64,000 nucleotides of DNA. Origin: Shewanella sp. CG12_big_fil_rev_8_21_14_0_65_47_15 (GTDB taxonomy: Bacteria > Pseudomonadota > Gammaproteobacteria > Enterobacterales > Shewanellaceae). The stretch is from contig NZ_PFGL01000001.1 of NCBI RefSeq assembly GCF_002783505.1, positions 62,001 to 126,000 of the forward strand, in the 5' to 3' direction. Positions 28,667-38,164 of this stretch are shown here, in pieces; the first letter of the stretch is position 1, and each line of letters starts with the position of its first letter. A model generated the notes under the pieces. It was not told the origin of the DNA. It saw only the letters and a list, made by a program, of their open reading frames with translations, and did no database searches. The position numbers were made by a program, and so were the translations under genes.

Positions 28667-29299
28667 ATGAAGAAAAGAATTTTAGTCGTCGCCATTTTAT
28701 TAGTCGGCCTTGGTGGCCTCTTTACGGTAAAATTGGATCCCCCCAAACCCGTCGAGCTAGAGAACGGATTTCTATATCCACAGGCCTATGACTTAGCGCC
28801 CTTTGAATTGGTCGATCAGCATAAGCAGGCCTTTACTAACACCAGTTTGCAGGGAAAGTGGAGCTTATTCTTTATCGGTTTTACCTTTTGCCCCGATGTT
28901 TGCCCTACGACCTTAAATAAACTCGCGGCGGCCTATCCTGAGCTTAATAAAATCGCACCATTGCAGGTGGTATTTTTATCCGTCGACCCCAAACGGGATA
29001 CACCGGATAAACTCCTGACCTATGTGAATTTTTTCAATCCAGAATTTAAAGCCGTCACGGGCGAGCAGACACAAATCTTCCCGCTCACCCGCAGCTTAGG
29101 ACTGACCTATGCCATGGTCGGTGAAGGGGAAAACTACCAAGTCGACCATAGTGCGGGTTATGTGTTGGTGTCACCGCAGGGTACGCGCGTTGCAGTGTTC
29201 AAACCTACGGCTGCGCTAGGCAAGCCGCCGCAGGTGTTAAATGAGCAATTGATTAACGATTTTAGAAAAATAGTGGCGCAATACAAACCTAGCCGCTGA
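28667..29299 (+). CDS. SCO1/SenC family copper chaperone
   Basis: Membrane-tethered thioredoxin-fold protein that loads copper into the CuA site of subunit II. 210 residues: one membrane helix, then GFTFCPDVCPTTL (copper CxxxC) and the distal ligand His in QVDHSAGYVLVSP. GGAG seven bases upstream supports the start at 28667. Last gene of the cox operon. Its stop abuts the stop of the convergent deacetylase gene with no spare base. Confidence 0.94.
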   Translation: MKKRILVVAILLVGLGGLFTVKLDPPKPVELENGFLYPQAYDLAPFELVDQHKQAFTNTSLQGKWSLFFIGFTFCPDVCPTTLNKLAAAYPELNKIAPLQVVFLSVDPKRDTPDKLLTYVNFFNPEFKAVTGEQTQIFPLTRSLGLTYAMVGEGENYQVDHSAGYVLVSPQGTRVAVFKPTAALGKPPQVLNEQLINDFRKIVAQYKPSR

Positions 29300-30346
29300 T
29301 CACTCTTTGACCCAAGCGCCATCGTCCTTTGGCCTTACCCAAGGCTGAGAAAACCAATAGTAGCCATTGCGCGCCTTACTCGGCGCGGTGCAGTTGTAAC
29401 GCGAACGCCCCGCAGGTAAGGCTAAATCCGCTTGAATACTAAACTCGGTTTCACTGAGCCAAGTCGGCTGTTTTGAACCTTGGCCTTGGATATAACACAT
29501 CACTTGCTTAGCTGAGATATCGCTCATATCTAGGGTGACTTTAAGCTCTGGGCGCCAGTGGCCGCCCTTTAACTCAGGATCGCTTGGACTCTGTGTAATT
29601 ACAGGCATGTTTAAACTGTATAGTTTGGCCTTAAGGCTTTTTAAATCGGCATATTGTCCTGCAACGGGGAAACGCGGCAGTGCCGTTAACGGCGAGTAGG
29701 GCCCGGCGGCTCCCGATTGTTGCCCCAGGGCGACAAAGCCGTTGTCGGTTAGCATATCTTGCAGGGCTTGATTGTACTCACCGTAGGGATAAGCCAGCAT
29801 TTTGAAATTGTGCCCAGTGGCATCCGCAATCGCTTTTTCTGTGTCTAAGATATTGGCCTTTACCCGCGCTAGCCACTGCGCCTGTGATTCATTTTCTAGG
29901 GCGCGGATCAGATGTTCGTGGGCCCAACTGTGGTTAGCGATGTCGGCGCCTTCCTTGGATAGCGTTATCAGCTCATCCCAGGTCATCATCTCGGTAAACT
30001 TTTGTTTAATCGGCTCAATTGCCACAAACAAGGTGTAGGGAAAGCCAAATTCCTTTAGGATAGGATGCGCCGTCGTGGCTATGCTGCGATAACCATCGTC
30101 GAAGGTAATTGCGACTGTTTTGGCCGGTAAATCTTGTTTTTGCTTTATCGCTTCAACCACCTGAGAAAGCGGGATCACCTTAAAGCCATCATCGGCGAGA
30201 AACTGCATTTGCTCACGAAATTGCGCGGGCGTCACGCTAGTTGCCGCCGGAGTGGTTTCTGACACATGGTGATATTGCAGAATGACCACGGCATGGGCCG
30301 AAAACGTCATTAGCCCTATGAGTGCCAACAGCACACGTTTAACCAT
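29300..30346 (-). CDS. Polysaccharide deacetylase family protein
   Basis: Secreted NodB-homology (CE4) hydrolase, probably acting on an N-acetylated sugar polymer; substrate unknown. From the ATG at 30346 it has 348 residues: signal peptide (RVLLALIGLMTFSAHA), then VILQYHHVSETTPAATSVTP as in PgaB-like enzymes. NodB motif 1 is AITFDDGYRSI (catalytic and metal Asp), motif 2 is ANHSWAHEHL. A C-terminal part of about 90 residues with two cysteines (CYIQGQG, YNCTAPS) is of unknown fold. AGAGGTG supports this start over the upstream ATG at 30403. Confidence 0.9.
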   Translation of the reverse strand: MVKRVLLALIGLMTFSAHAVVILQYHHVSETTPAATSVTPAQFREQMQFLADDGFKVIPLSQVVEAIKQKQDLPAKTVAITFDDGYRSIATTAHPILKEFGFPYTLFVAIEPIKQKFTEMMTWDELITLSKEGADIANHSWAHEHLIRALENESQAQWLARVKANILDTEKAIADATGHNFKMLAYPYGEYNQALQDMLTDNGFVALGQQSGAAGPYSPLTALPRFPVAGQYADLKSLKAKLYSLNMPVITQSPSDPELKGGHWRPELKVTLDMSDISAKQVMCYIQGQGSKQPTWLSETEFSIQADLALPAGRSRYNCTAPSKARNGYYWFSQPWVRPKDDGAWVKE

Positions 30347-30368
30347 AATGTGAACACCTCTGAAATTA

Positions 30369-31736
30369 ATGAATACTGCTAAATCAACTTGGCTCGACCT
30401 CATGCTTAACAGCGCGAAAAATCGTCAATTACTGGCGCTTGCCCTGCCGATGATACTCTCCAATATCACTATCCCACTGCTGGGCTTAGTCGATACGGCG
30501 GTCATAGGTCATCTGAGTGACGCCTATTATTTAGGGGGAGTCGCCGTCGGGTCAACGATTATCACCTTAATCATTTGGTTATTGGGATTTTTACGGATGG
30601 CGACCACAGGTTTAGTCGCGCAGGCCTTTGGTGCAAATGATCTTCACGCCCAGCACAAACTCTTAGTCCAAGGCGCTATGCTAGCGATGTTATTAGGCGC
30701 AGGCGTTATCGCGTTGCAAGTCCCGATATTGAATTTAGCGTTAGGATTATCCGAAGCGAGTAGCGAGGTCGAACGTTATTGCCGCGAGTATTTTCAGGTA
30801 CGGATTTGGTCAACGCCCTTCGCCCTGCTCAATTTAGTGATGTTAGGTTGGCTCTTAGGGCGACAACAACCTAAAGCCGCCATGTGGCAGCTGATTTTAG
30901 CCAACCTTGCCAATATTGTGCTCGATGTGGTGTTTGTCCTCGGCTTGGGCTGGGGCGTTAAAGGCGCTGCCCTCGCCTCAGTCTTTGCCGATATCACCGC
31001 TTTCTCAGTCGCACTCACTATGGTGTTACAACAACTCAAGCGCGCCTCAGGCTTTCAACTATCCGAGCTATTTCCCCATGTCACCCTGACGGGTTATGGC
31101 AAATTACTGAGGCTCAACACAGATATTTTTGTCCGTAGCCTCTGCCTGCAGGCAGCTTTTGCCTTTATGACATTCCATGGTGCGGGTCTGGGTGATAATA
31201 CCGTTGCTGCCAATGCCGTGTTACTGAATTTACTGCTGTTAATCTCCTATGCACTGGATGGCATTGCCTATTATGCCGAGGCAGAAGTCGGCCGAGCCTA
31301 TGGGCAAAAGCAGGCGCGGCAATTACGGGAGGCGGTGATTTTAGCCTGGAGCTGGTCGGCACTGACTGCGCTAGGGTTCTGCGTTATATTTAGTCTTTTT
31401 GGCAACAATATTATCGCGTTGTTGACCAGTATTAATGAGGTCAGAGCCACAGCACAAACCTATCTCATCTGGCTGATATTTATGCCTTTATGGTCGTTTA
31501 GTTCCTATTTATTCGACGGAGTCTACATAGGTGCCGCTAAAGGCAAAGTGATGCGCAATAGCATGATACTCGCCACCTTCGGCGCATTTTTCCCAACATG
31601 GTATGTACTGCAGCAACTATTATTGCCAGAGCAAGGTAACCACGCTCTCTGGGCCGCCATGAGTGCCTTTATGATCGCCAGAAGCCTGACGCTTGCCGGG
31701 CACTATTATTTCAGTAACACCTTTTTGAATAAATAA
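30369..31736 (+). CDS. MATE family efflux transporter, DinF-like
   Basis: Multidrug and toxin extrusion transporter, 455 residues, twelve helices in two halves. Characteristic DinF-type sequences: LPMILSNITIPLLGLVDTAVIGHL, GFLRMATTGLVAQAFGAND, and ALDGIAYYAEAEVGRAYGQK. Substrate unknown. E. coli dinF lies beside lexA and is SOS-induced, but no SOS box was seen here. Divergent from the deacetylase, with only 22 bases between starts. The ribosome site is weak, so an ATG at 30402 is possible. Confidence 0.9.
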   Translation: MNTAKSTWLDLMLNSAKNRQLLALALPMILSNITIPLLGLVDTAVIGHLSDAYYLGGVAVGSTIITLIIWLLGFLRMATTGLVAQAFGANDLHAQHKLLVQGAMLAMLLGAGVIALQVPILNLALGLSEASSEVERYCREYFQVRIWSTPFALLNLVMLGWLLGRQQPKAAMWQLILANLANIVLDVVFVLGLGWGVKGAALASVFADITAFSVALTMVLQQLKRASGFQLSELFPHVTLTGYGKLLRLNTDIFVRSLCLQAAFAFMTFHGAGLGDNTVAANAVLLNLLLLISYALDGIAYYAEAEVGRAYGQKQARQLREAVILAWSWSALTALGFCVIFSLFGNNIIALLTSINEVRATAQTYLIWLIFMPLWSFSSYLFDGVYIGAAKGKVMRNSMILATFGAFFPTWYVLQQLLLPEQGNHALWAAMSAFMIARSLTLAGHYYFSNTFLNK

Positions 31737-31816
31737 ATCTGTAAAGGCAGTAGTTTACTCATACCAAAATCATTATCATGCGCCCCTTACAATTGTAACT
31801 AAGATGTAGCTCAATC

Positions 31817-33754
31817 ATGAAAAGGATTTTTCCTCTGTTCTTCCTGTGGCTCTGCAACCCTGCTTTTGCCGACACTGCACCCCAATTACCCATCGAAGCC
31901 TTTGCCAGCATCCCAGATGTGAGCTCTGTACAACTCTCCCCTAATGGCAAAAAACTCGCCTCGGTTGTTCGTGTCGAACTCCCTAAACTCAAGGGAACGG
32001 TTGTCAGTATTCTCGATTTAGATACGGGAGAAAAAAACTATGCCATTCATACAGACAACCAGAAGTTTGTCATCCAGTCGCTACTGTGGGCAAATGATAA
32101 TACTTTATTAGTCAAAGCTAAGTTTCCAGCTAACCGTTACGGCACACCCACCACCGAAACCCGCCTTGTAAAGTATGATTTGACCACGAAAAAGACCTCA
32201 AATGTGCTTGCTAACAGTATCTTAGAGCGCCTCAGTTGGATCCCACAGCATCAGGGGCAAATTATCGATCTTATGGCCGATGATCCCGATAATATTTTGC
32301 TCTCTCTAGATGGTATGGGAGAAAACGTAGGCCAAGATAGTGTGCTCAAAGTCAATCTGGCACAGGGAAAATCCACATATATTCAAAATGCTAAAAATCA
32401 TGTCATAGGTTGGATTACCGACAGGCAGCACAAGGTCCGCATTTCTATCTATAACGATGAGACTGAGTACCGCATTTATGAACAGCCAGAACAGAAGAGT
32501 GATTCACGCTTGCTCTGGACCTTTAAAGCCTTTTCTGAGGACAGTGTCTGGCCCTTAGGTTTCGACGCTGACCCCAATATTCTTTACGTTCGTGCCTATC
32601 ACCAAGGTTTCGAAGCCATTTTTAAAGTCAATCTGACCGATCCTAAGCTCACAAAAGAATTGGTCTACGCCAATGAAGAGACCGACGTCGAAGGCGAATT
32701 ACTTTATTCCGGTCTAAAACAAAGAGTGATAGGGATCAGCGAGGGTGACGGTGAAGAGTACACCTTTTGGGACAAGGAATATGCAGGCCTGCAGAATGGC
32801 CTTAAAGCCGTGCTGCCCGACGCCCGCAACTATATTACCCAGTTCAGCGCCGATGAGCGCCGCTACTTAGTGTATTCCACTAGCTCGACCGAGCCCGGCA
32901 CTTATTATTTTGGCGATAGAGACGAAAAAACGCTTTATCCCATAGCTAACCGATACGGCAGGCTCAAGAGTGAACTCCTCGCCAATACCCAATATTTAAC
33001 TTATGAGGCAAGGGATAAGCTCAAAATCGATGCTTACCTAACCGTGCCAAAGGGGCTCGAAGCCAAGCAACTGCCGACGATTATTTTCCCCCATGGCGGC
33101 CCCATCAGTTACGACAGTAACGACTTCGATTACTGGGCACAGTTCTTCGCTAATCGTGGTTATGCGGTATTTCGGATGAACTTCAGGGGCTCGGCGGGTT
33201 ACGGCTATGAGTTTATGAAAGCCGGCCTGAAAAGCTGGGGACTCGAGATGCAAAACGACGTCGAAGACGGGACTCGTTACCTAATAGATCAAGGCATTAG
33301 CGATCCTAAACGCATCTGTATTGTTGGGGCTAGCTATGGGGGTTACGCGGCCTTAATGGGGGCGGCCATGACCCCCGATCTCTACCGCTGCGCCGTGAGC
33401 GTTGCGGGCGTTACCGATGTGGCCTACCTAGTCAAATCCAGCCGCAGACATACCAACTATGAAGTGGTTAAAGAGCAAATAGGCAGTGATCTCGACGCCC
33501 TCTATGAACGCTCACCGATTAGCAAAGCCGATAAAATTAATATCCCAGTATTGTTGCTACATGGCGATAAGGACAGGGTCGTTAAGGTTCAACATAGCCG
33601 AGAAATGTATGACGAACTCAAATCGCTGAAAAAACCCGTGGAGTATATTGAGCTGGAAAATGGCGATCATTATCTGAGCAATAATGATCACCGCCTTGCC
33701 ACCTTTAAGGCACTAGATAAGTTCCTCGCCGATAATCTCAAAAACCAGCTATAA
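31817..33754 (+). CDS. Secreted S9 family prolyl oligopeptidase-like peptidase
   Basis: Exported serine peptidase of the acylaminoacyl/dipeptidyl peptidase group, 645 residues. Signal peptide (IFPLFFLWLCNPAFA), an N-terminal beta-propeller (about 25-380, opening SVQLSPNGKKLASVVRVE), then an alpha/beta-hydrolase domain. The triad is visible: nucleophile Ser in GASYGGYAAL, Asp in HGDKDRVV, His in NGDHYLS. Probably releases peptides in the periplasm. Stands alone and ends at a terminator shared with nfuA. Confidence 0.92.
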   Translation: MKRIFPLFFLWLCNPAFADTAPQLPIEAFASIPDVSSVQLSPNGKKLASVVRVELPKLKGTVVSILDLDTGEKNYAIHTDNQKFVIQSLLWANDNTLLVKAKFPANRYGTPTTETRLVKYDLTTKKTSNVLANSILERLSWIPQHQGQIIDLMADDPDNILLSLDGMGENVGQDSVLKVNLAQGKSTYIQNAKNHVIGWITDRQHKVRISIYNDETEYRIYEQPEQKSDSRLLWTFKAFSEDSVWPLGFDADPNILYVRAYHQGFEAIFKVNLTDPKLTKELVYANEETDVEGELLYSGLKQRVIGISEGDGEEYTFWDKEYAGLQNGLKAVLPDARNYITQFSADERRYLVYSTSSTEPGTYYFGDRDEKTLYPIANRYGRLKSELLANTQYLTYEARDKLKIDAYLTVPKGLEAKQLPTIIFPHGGPISYDSNDFDYWAQFFANRGYAVFRMNFRGSAGYGYEFMKAGLKSWGLEMQNDVEDGTRYLIDQGISDPKRICIVGASYGGYAALMGAAMTPDLYRCAVSVAGVTDVAYLVKSSRRHTNYEVVKEQIGSDLDALYERSPISKADKINIPVLLLHGDKDRVVKVQHSREMYDELKSLKKPVEYIELENGDHYLSNNDHRLATFKALDKFLADNLKNQL

Positions 33755-33801
33755 CTTAACGCTCGAACGCTTAAAAGACAGTAAAGTGAAAAGCTAGGCA
33801 T

Positions 33802-33831
33802 AAAAAAACGCGACTCAAGGTCGCGTTTTTT
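33802..33831. terminator. Bidirectional rho-independent terminator
   Basis: AAAAAACGCGAC and GTCGCGTTTTTT separated by a five-base loop, between the converging S9 peptidase and nfuA. Confidence 0.9.
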
Positions 33832-33852
33832 ATTGATAACTAATCAGCTAGA

Positions 33853-34431
33853 TTAAGCGTAAGAATGCTCACCGTGTTGATGATCTGTCACGTCACGCAC
33901 GCCACTCAATTCACCGGGGAACATGTCTAACAGTTGTTTTTCGATACCATCCTTCAGGGTGATATCCACTTGAGAACAACCGTTACAGCCACCGCCAAAT
34001 TGCAGTACGGCAACGCCTTCTTTGGTGATCTCCACCAGCATAATATTACCGCCGTGGCTAGCAAGCTGAGGATTGATTTCAGATTGAATCACATACTCGA
34101 TACGCTCGACTAAGGGCGCATCACCAGACACTTTACGCATTTTCGCATTAGGCGCTTTAAGCGTGAGCTGTGAGCCGAGTTGGTCGGTTACAAAGTCAAT
34201 GGTCGCTTCTTCAAGGAAAGGCGCACTCTTCTCATCGACCATAGCGTTAAAACCATTGAACTCGAGTTCAATATCATCACTTTCAACCGCATCCGGTGGA
34301 CAATAGGACACACCACACTCAGCTTGAGCGGTGCCAGGGCTTATCACAAACACACGAATATGAGTGCCTTCAGGTTGATCTGCTAACAACTTAACAAAAT
34401 GGGCTTGGGCCGCATCGGAAATAGTAATCAT
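33853..34431 (-). CDS. nfuA: Fe-S biogenesis protein NfuA
   Basis: Carrier that delivers [4Fe-4S] clusters to target enzymes, important under oxidative stress and iron limitation. 192 residues from [12 protein letters not shown], one longer than E. coli NfuA. A degenerate A-type domain comes first ([14 protein letters not shown]), then the Nfu domain with [10 protein letters not shown] and the cluster-binding CxxC in [19 protein letters not shown]. The frame is open 38 codons further upstream, but that part matches nothing. Downstream of comF on the same strand. Confidence 0.96.
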   Translation of the reverse strand: MITISDAAQAHFVKLLADQPEGTHIRVFVISPGTAQAECGVSYCPPDAVESDDIELEFNGFNAMVDEKSAPFLEEATIDFVTDQLGSQLTLKAPNAKMRKVSGDAPLVERIEYVIQSEINPQLASHGGNIMLVEITKEGVAVLQFGGGCNGCSQVDITLKDGIEKQLLDMFPGELSGVRDVTDHQHGEHSYA

Positions 34432-34649
34432 GAAAACCTGCTCCGTCAGGGGATACCTGAGTGTTTTAGTAAGAATTAGCCGTATGATACTCCGACTCAC
34501 CTTGGCTTTGTAGTCCCTTAGGCGGCAACTTCTAGAATTTTGCAAAATCCGTCACGCTTTTGAGGGATGGTTTCAGTGTGGCAAGAGAGATCTAAAGGAC
34601 CTCAAGCTGCGAGTTTCAGATCGCCCTAAGTGCAGCGTAAGTGTATAGA

Positions 34650-35450
34650 TTAAAAAGCATCTTCACTATCCATATCCTCGAGTAGTCCTGGGGCTTCCGC
34701 CCTTGCTAAACACCATACTTGAACATGCACATAGCGGGCCTCGAATAAGCGGGCAATTTCAGCGACCGTAGTCCCAGTCGTCACTACATCATCCACCAAT
34801 GCAATACGCTGAAACTCAATATTATCCGCGAGGATGAAGGCATCCTGTAAATTGCGTCGTCGCTGCGCCCCCGACAATCCCGCCTGCGGGCGCGTGTCTT
34901 GCCGACGTGTTAATCCCCCGTCCACTAAGGGCAGTTGCAGGAGTTGCGATAACTCATGGGCAATCAACCAAGCTTGGTTAAATCCCCTCTGCCGCAAACG
35001 TTTCGGATGCAGTGGTACAGGCACAAGCGCCTGCGGCAGTGTTAATAAACCTTGCTGTTCGAGTCGATATATTCTCGCCACTAAAGCGCGGCACAACACG
35101 GGTAAGGCGGCGAGTTGCCCTTGATACTTAATCGCCCCAATCCAAGTGCCCAGCCCCTGGTGATAGCTACAGGGGGCCACCACTTTACGCGGCTGACGCT
35201 TCAGGCATTCACCGCAGTAATCCACTTGTAACTGCATTGACTTACCACAGCCAAGGCAAATGGGGCCGTGGTACAGACAGGTTTGCAGGCAAGTAGCACA
35301 AATCCCCGAATCGGGCGCTTGTATGGATTGGTGGCACAGCAGACAACGGTTAGGTAAACTGCCCGCCAACCAAGTTGCAACTAAGCGATACACTAAACGC
35401 AGCAATCGAGTTCCATCCTGCGACCAAATCCCTTTGTTATCGCGCGGCAT
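34650..35450 (-). CDS. ComF/GntX family phosphoribosyltransferase-like protein
   Basis: 266 residues. An N-terminal zinc-ribbon-like region has CxxC pairs (CLLCHQ, CATC, CLGCGKS, CGECLKR), then a phosphoribosyltransferase fold ends in ALVDDVVTTGTTVAEIARL, the PRPP loop. ComF proteins are needed for DNA uptake in competent bacteria; GntX of E. coli is linked to gluconate or DNA utilisation. The biochemical role is unknown. Divergent from bioH with 32 bases between starts, as in many gammaproteobacteria. Confidence 0.9.
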   Translation of the reverse strand: MPRDNKGIWSQDGTRLLRLVYRLVATWLAGSLPNRCLLCHQSIQAPDSGICATCLQTCLYHGPICLGCGKSMQLQVDYCGECLKRQPRKVVAPCSYHQGLGTWIGAIKYQGQLAALPVLCRALVARIYRLEQQGLLTLPQALVPVPLHPKRLRQRGFNQAWLIAHELSQLLQLPLVDGGLTRRQDTRPQAGLSGAQRRRNLQDAFILADNIEFQRIALVDDVVTTGTTVAEIARLFEARYVHVQVWCLARAEAPGLLEDMDSEDAF

Positions 35451-35482
35451 AAATTTATCCTAATTGATTTTAGAGGCATAAA

Positions 35483-36271
35483 GTGAACCAAGTGACCCAC
35501 ATACCCTATGTGCATATTGACACCAGAGGCCAAGGACCTGATGTGGTGATGCTCCACGGTTGGGGCGTTAACAGTGCCGTGTTTACGCCGTTGCAGGAGT
35601 CGCTCTCTGAGTATAGGGTGCACTACGTCGATCTGCCGGGCTTTGGACTAAGCCAACCCATTGCAGGCGAACTATCAGACTGGATCGAGGCTTTAGTACA
35701 GGCACTGCCCCCACAGGCAATTTGGGCGGGTTGGTCATTGGGAGGGTTAGTGGCAACTCAGGTGGCACTCAGTCATCCCTCACATATAAAAGCTCTGGTG
35801 ACTATAGCCTCATCCCCTTGCTTTATGGCGAGGGAAGCTGAAGCCTGGCCGGGGATCCCATCCGAAGTGCTTAACCAATTTGGCGAACAACTCGAACAAA
35901 ACCTGCCTCGCACCATAGAACGCTTCTTAGCCATCCAAGCTATGGGGAGTGAAACCGCCAAAGAGGACATAAAACAACTGCGGGATCTCGTCCTCGCGCG
36001 CCCCTTGCCCCATGCCACAGCTTTAACTCAAGGTCTTGAAATGCTTGCAGGAATAGACTTAAGAACCCAAATACCAACCATAGAACAACCTTGGCTGCGG
36101 ATCTGGGGGCGGCTCGATGGACTCGTACCTAGACGGGTACAACCTAAGATGCCAACGGCGACTCAAATAGAGGATGTGATATTAGCCAAAGCCTCCCACG
36201 CCCCCTTTATTTCCCATAGAGATGAATTTTTACAGGCATTTTTGCCTTGGTTAGCCCGGCAGACACGCTAG
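35483..36271 (+). CDS. bioH: Pimeloyl-ACP methyl ester carboxylesterase BioH
   Basis: Esterase that releases pimeloyl-ACP from its methyl ester in biotin synthesis. 262 residues, alpha/beta hydrolase: oxyanion region MLHGWGVNSAVF, nucleophile elbow WAGWSLGGLVATQVAL (Ser in GWSLGG), Asp in WGRLDGLVP, His in ASHAPFISH. Start is a GTG behind AGAGG. The comF neighbour is typical of bioH. Confidence 0.95.
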   Translation: MNQVTHIPYVHIDTRGQGPDVVMLHGWGVNSAVFTPLQESLSEYRVHYVDLPGFGLSQPIAGELSDWIEALVQALPPQAIWAGWSLGGLVATQVALSHPSHIKALVTIASSPCFMAREAEAWPGIPSEVLNQFGEQLEQNLPRTIERFLAIQAMGSETAKEDIKQLRDLVLARPLPHATALTQGLEMLAGIDLRTQIPTIEQPWLRIWGRLDGLVPRRVQPKMPTATQIEDVILAKASHAPFISHRDEFLQAFLPWLARQTR

Positions 36272-36332
36272 CGCTTTATCTTTGAGCAATTAATGGCTAG
36301 TATTTAACCATTAGTGTTCCAAGGAGTTTTCC

Positions 36333-36887
36333 ATGTTAGTTGTCAGTAACTACCCCCAAGTCCCGCTAGCGACCACTAATGTCGCCACGGACACGGCTCG
36401 GGTCGACAACCAACTCAAGCCTGTGGTCATTCCTCCCCAAGCCGCCACTAAGGGCCACGAAGAACGCGCCTTCAATCCACAGAATGAACGCACAGCGGAA
36501 CAGGCCCAGCAACAGGCACGCTTACTCGAGCACAGCCAACAACAGATCCAAGAAAAACAGCAGCAACAGCAATCCTCACAACAGCAGGGCCAGCAACAGC
36601 AGGAAAAAAAGGCCGTTATCGCCGTTGCTGAACGAGTGCAACCTAAAACCTTGAAATTAGCGGCTCGCGGCCAAGCAGCACTACAGCGCAAAGATATCCG
36701 CTTAAAGGTGGGCCAAGGCGCGATAAATTACGCCAGCACCAATAACCAAGCAAGCAATAGCCTCACTCGCCAATCCATCCAAGGCGAGTCCCCCCAGTTT
36801 TATCAGCAGCTCGGGCAGCGTATCGGCCAGTTTTACCAACAACAGACCCAGCCAGAACAAGAACCCGCCATGTCAGCGTGGATTTAA
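36333..36887 (+). CDS. Hypothetical Gln-rich protein
   Basis: 184 residues, not recognised. No signal peptide or membrane segment. The middle (about 52-95) is almost all Gln, Glu, Ala and Ser with runs of Q, probably coiled-coil or disordered; the ends are more ordered (ARGQAALQRKDIRLKVGQG and FYQQLGQRIGQFYQQQ). A strong AAGGAG ribosome site nine bases before the ATG shows it is a real gene. It is the last backbone gene before the CRISPR-Cas island. Confidence 0.7.
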   Translation: MLVVSNYPQVPLATTNVATDTARVDNQLKPVVIPPQAATKGHEERAFNPQNERTAEQAQQQARLLEHSQQQIQEKQQQQQSSQQQGQQQQEKKAVIAVAERVQPKTLKLAARGQAALQRKDIRLKVGQGAINYASTNNQASNSLTRQSIQGESPQFYQQLGQRIGQFYQQQTQPEQEPAMSAWI

Positions 36888-37053
36888 CTTACCCATTGCA
36901 AGGTTCTGTCACTGTATAAACAACAGATGATCGGACTACACGCTGGCAGTCAAAAAGTGTGATCCTCCTCCCGATTGCCCTCTTAGCTCAGTGACCACTT
37001 AAGTTGGCAGCAATAAACCACTTGTTGTCTTTGTATCTGTTACGTTAAGGTAA

Positions 37054-37938
37054 ATGCTTCTTTACAATGCGCATCTGGCTAAACTTCAAGGACATGAAGT
37101 GCTTAGTATTAATCAGGACAAAAGATTATGGTTTATCGAACTGATTACCTGGTGGGAAGGCCGCATCAGCGCCAGTCACTTAATTCGGCAGTTTGGTATC
37201 AGCCGTACTCAGGCACAAAAAGACATTCTTTATTACCAACAGCTATTACCCGGCAATCTGCTTTATAACGCCAGTCATAAAGGGTTTCTGCCACAAACTG
37301 AATTTCAGCAAGGCTATATCTCCGGTGACGTAGTGGAATACCTGAATTGGGTCAGCCATCAGGACGCCATTGCAGACATAAGCACTGCTTTGCCATACAC
37401 CACCCTAGCTTTACCAAAACGCCAGGTAAACGCCGAAATTATTCGGGTATTGGTAACGGCTATCCGCCAACAACGCCGGGTAGAGGTAGATTATGTGTCT
37501 GTCAGCAACCCCGACCGCCAGGGCCGCATTATAGTGCCACATCATTTTGTCAGCGCTGGCTTACGCTGGCACCTTAGAGCCTTTTGCGAAAAATCAAATG
37601 GCTTTCGCGACTTTGTATTAAGTCGCTTTCGTGGTGTACCTGACTTGCTGAATAAAACCAATATCGGCGCCGGACAAGACCCCGGCTGGATCACTGAACT
37701 TTGTTTAGCATTCCAGCCCGACCCACGTTTAACACCAGCCCAACAAGAGGTGCTGGCCCACGACTATCAAATGCAAAATGGCAAACTCCACATCCACAGC
37801 CGCGCCTGCTTAGCCCAATACGTGCTACAGGAAATGCAGGTTAACATCCGCGATATCGACATCAGCCCCGAAGCCCAGCAACTGGTTTTAGTGAACCACA
37901 GCGATATAAAGCCTTGGCTATTTGACGAAAAATCATAA
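37054..37938 (+). CDS. WYL-domain transcriptional regulator (CapW/BrxR-like)
   Basis: 294 residues. Residues about 24-80 form a winged-helix domain (RLWFIELITWWEGRISASHLIRQFGISRTQAQKDILYYQ in pattern). A WYL domain spans about 140-210 (RRVEVDYVSVSN, IIVPHHFVSAGLRWHLRAFCEKSNGFRDFVLSRF), and a WCX-like C-terminus follows. This order and the wHTH pattern match dimeric repressors that guard CBASS and BREX islands (CapW, BrxR). WYL domains are thought to sense nucleic acid or nucleotides. It precedes cas3 on the same strand and is a likely regulator of the island. The first 20 residues may be extra; an alternative start near residue 20 is possible. Confidence 0.88.
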   Translation: MLLYNAHLAKLQGHEVLSINQDKRLWFIELITWWEGRISASHLIRQFGISRTQAQKDILYYQQLLPGNLLYNASHKGFLPQTEFQQGYISGDVVEYLNWVSHQDAIADISTALPYTTLALPKRQVNAEIIRVLVTAIRQQRRVEVDYVSVSNPDRQGRIIVPHHFVSAGLRWHLRAFCEKSNGFRDFVLSRFRGVPDLLNKTNIGAGQDPGWITELCLAFQPDPRLTPAQQEVLAHDYQMQNGKLHIHSRACLAQYVLQEMQVNIRDIDISPEAQQLVLVNHSDIKPWLFDEKS

Positions 37939-38001
37939 GCTTACAAGTAACCTGCACACTTAGTTTACAGGTGTTTTTGTACAGTGTTGTCAGTTCAGGG
38001 A

Positions 38002-38041
38002 TTGAAGGTAGAGTGGTGATTAAGTATTTGTACAACTACCT
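38002..38041 (+). promoter_or_regulatory. Candidate cas3 promoter inside an inverted repeat
   Basis: TTGAAG (38002-38007), 17 bases, TATTTG (38025-38030): a moderate sigma70 promoter. It is framed by AGGTAG (38006-38011) and CTACCT (38036-38041), with the palindrome TTGTACAA at 38028-38035 over the -10. A candidate operator for the upstream WYL regulator; weak evidence. Confidence 0.4.
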
Positions 38042-38164
38042 GCAACTAACTAAGGCGCATTCGCCACAATTGGAAAGTTGTTTCAAGCTTGTAGCAAAAG
38101 GTGTTGATGCGAATGAACGAGCAGAAGATAGGCAATGATCGTTTGAACACAAGGAACAACAGCA

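Noticed and set aside
30340-30370. SOS box upstream of the DinF-like MATE gene
   Set aside because: No CTGT-N8-ACAG palindrome in the short divergent region.
36888-37053. Attachment-site direct repeats at the island edges
   Set aside because: Only short shared words such as AGGTTC with the right edge; nothing beyond chance, and no integrase or tRNA nearby.
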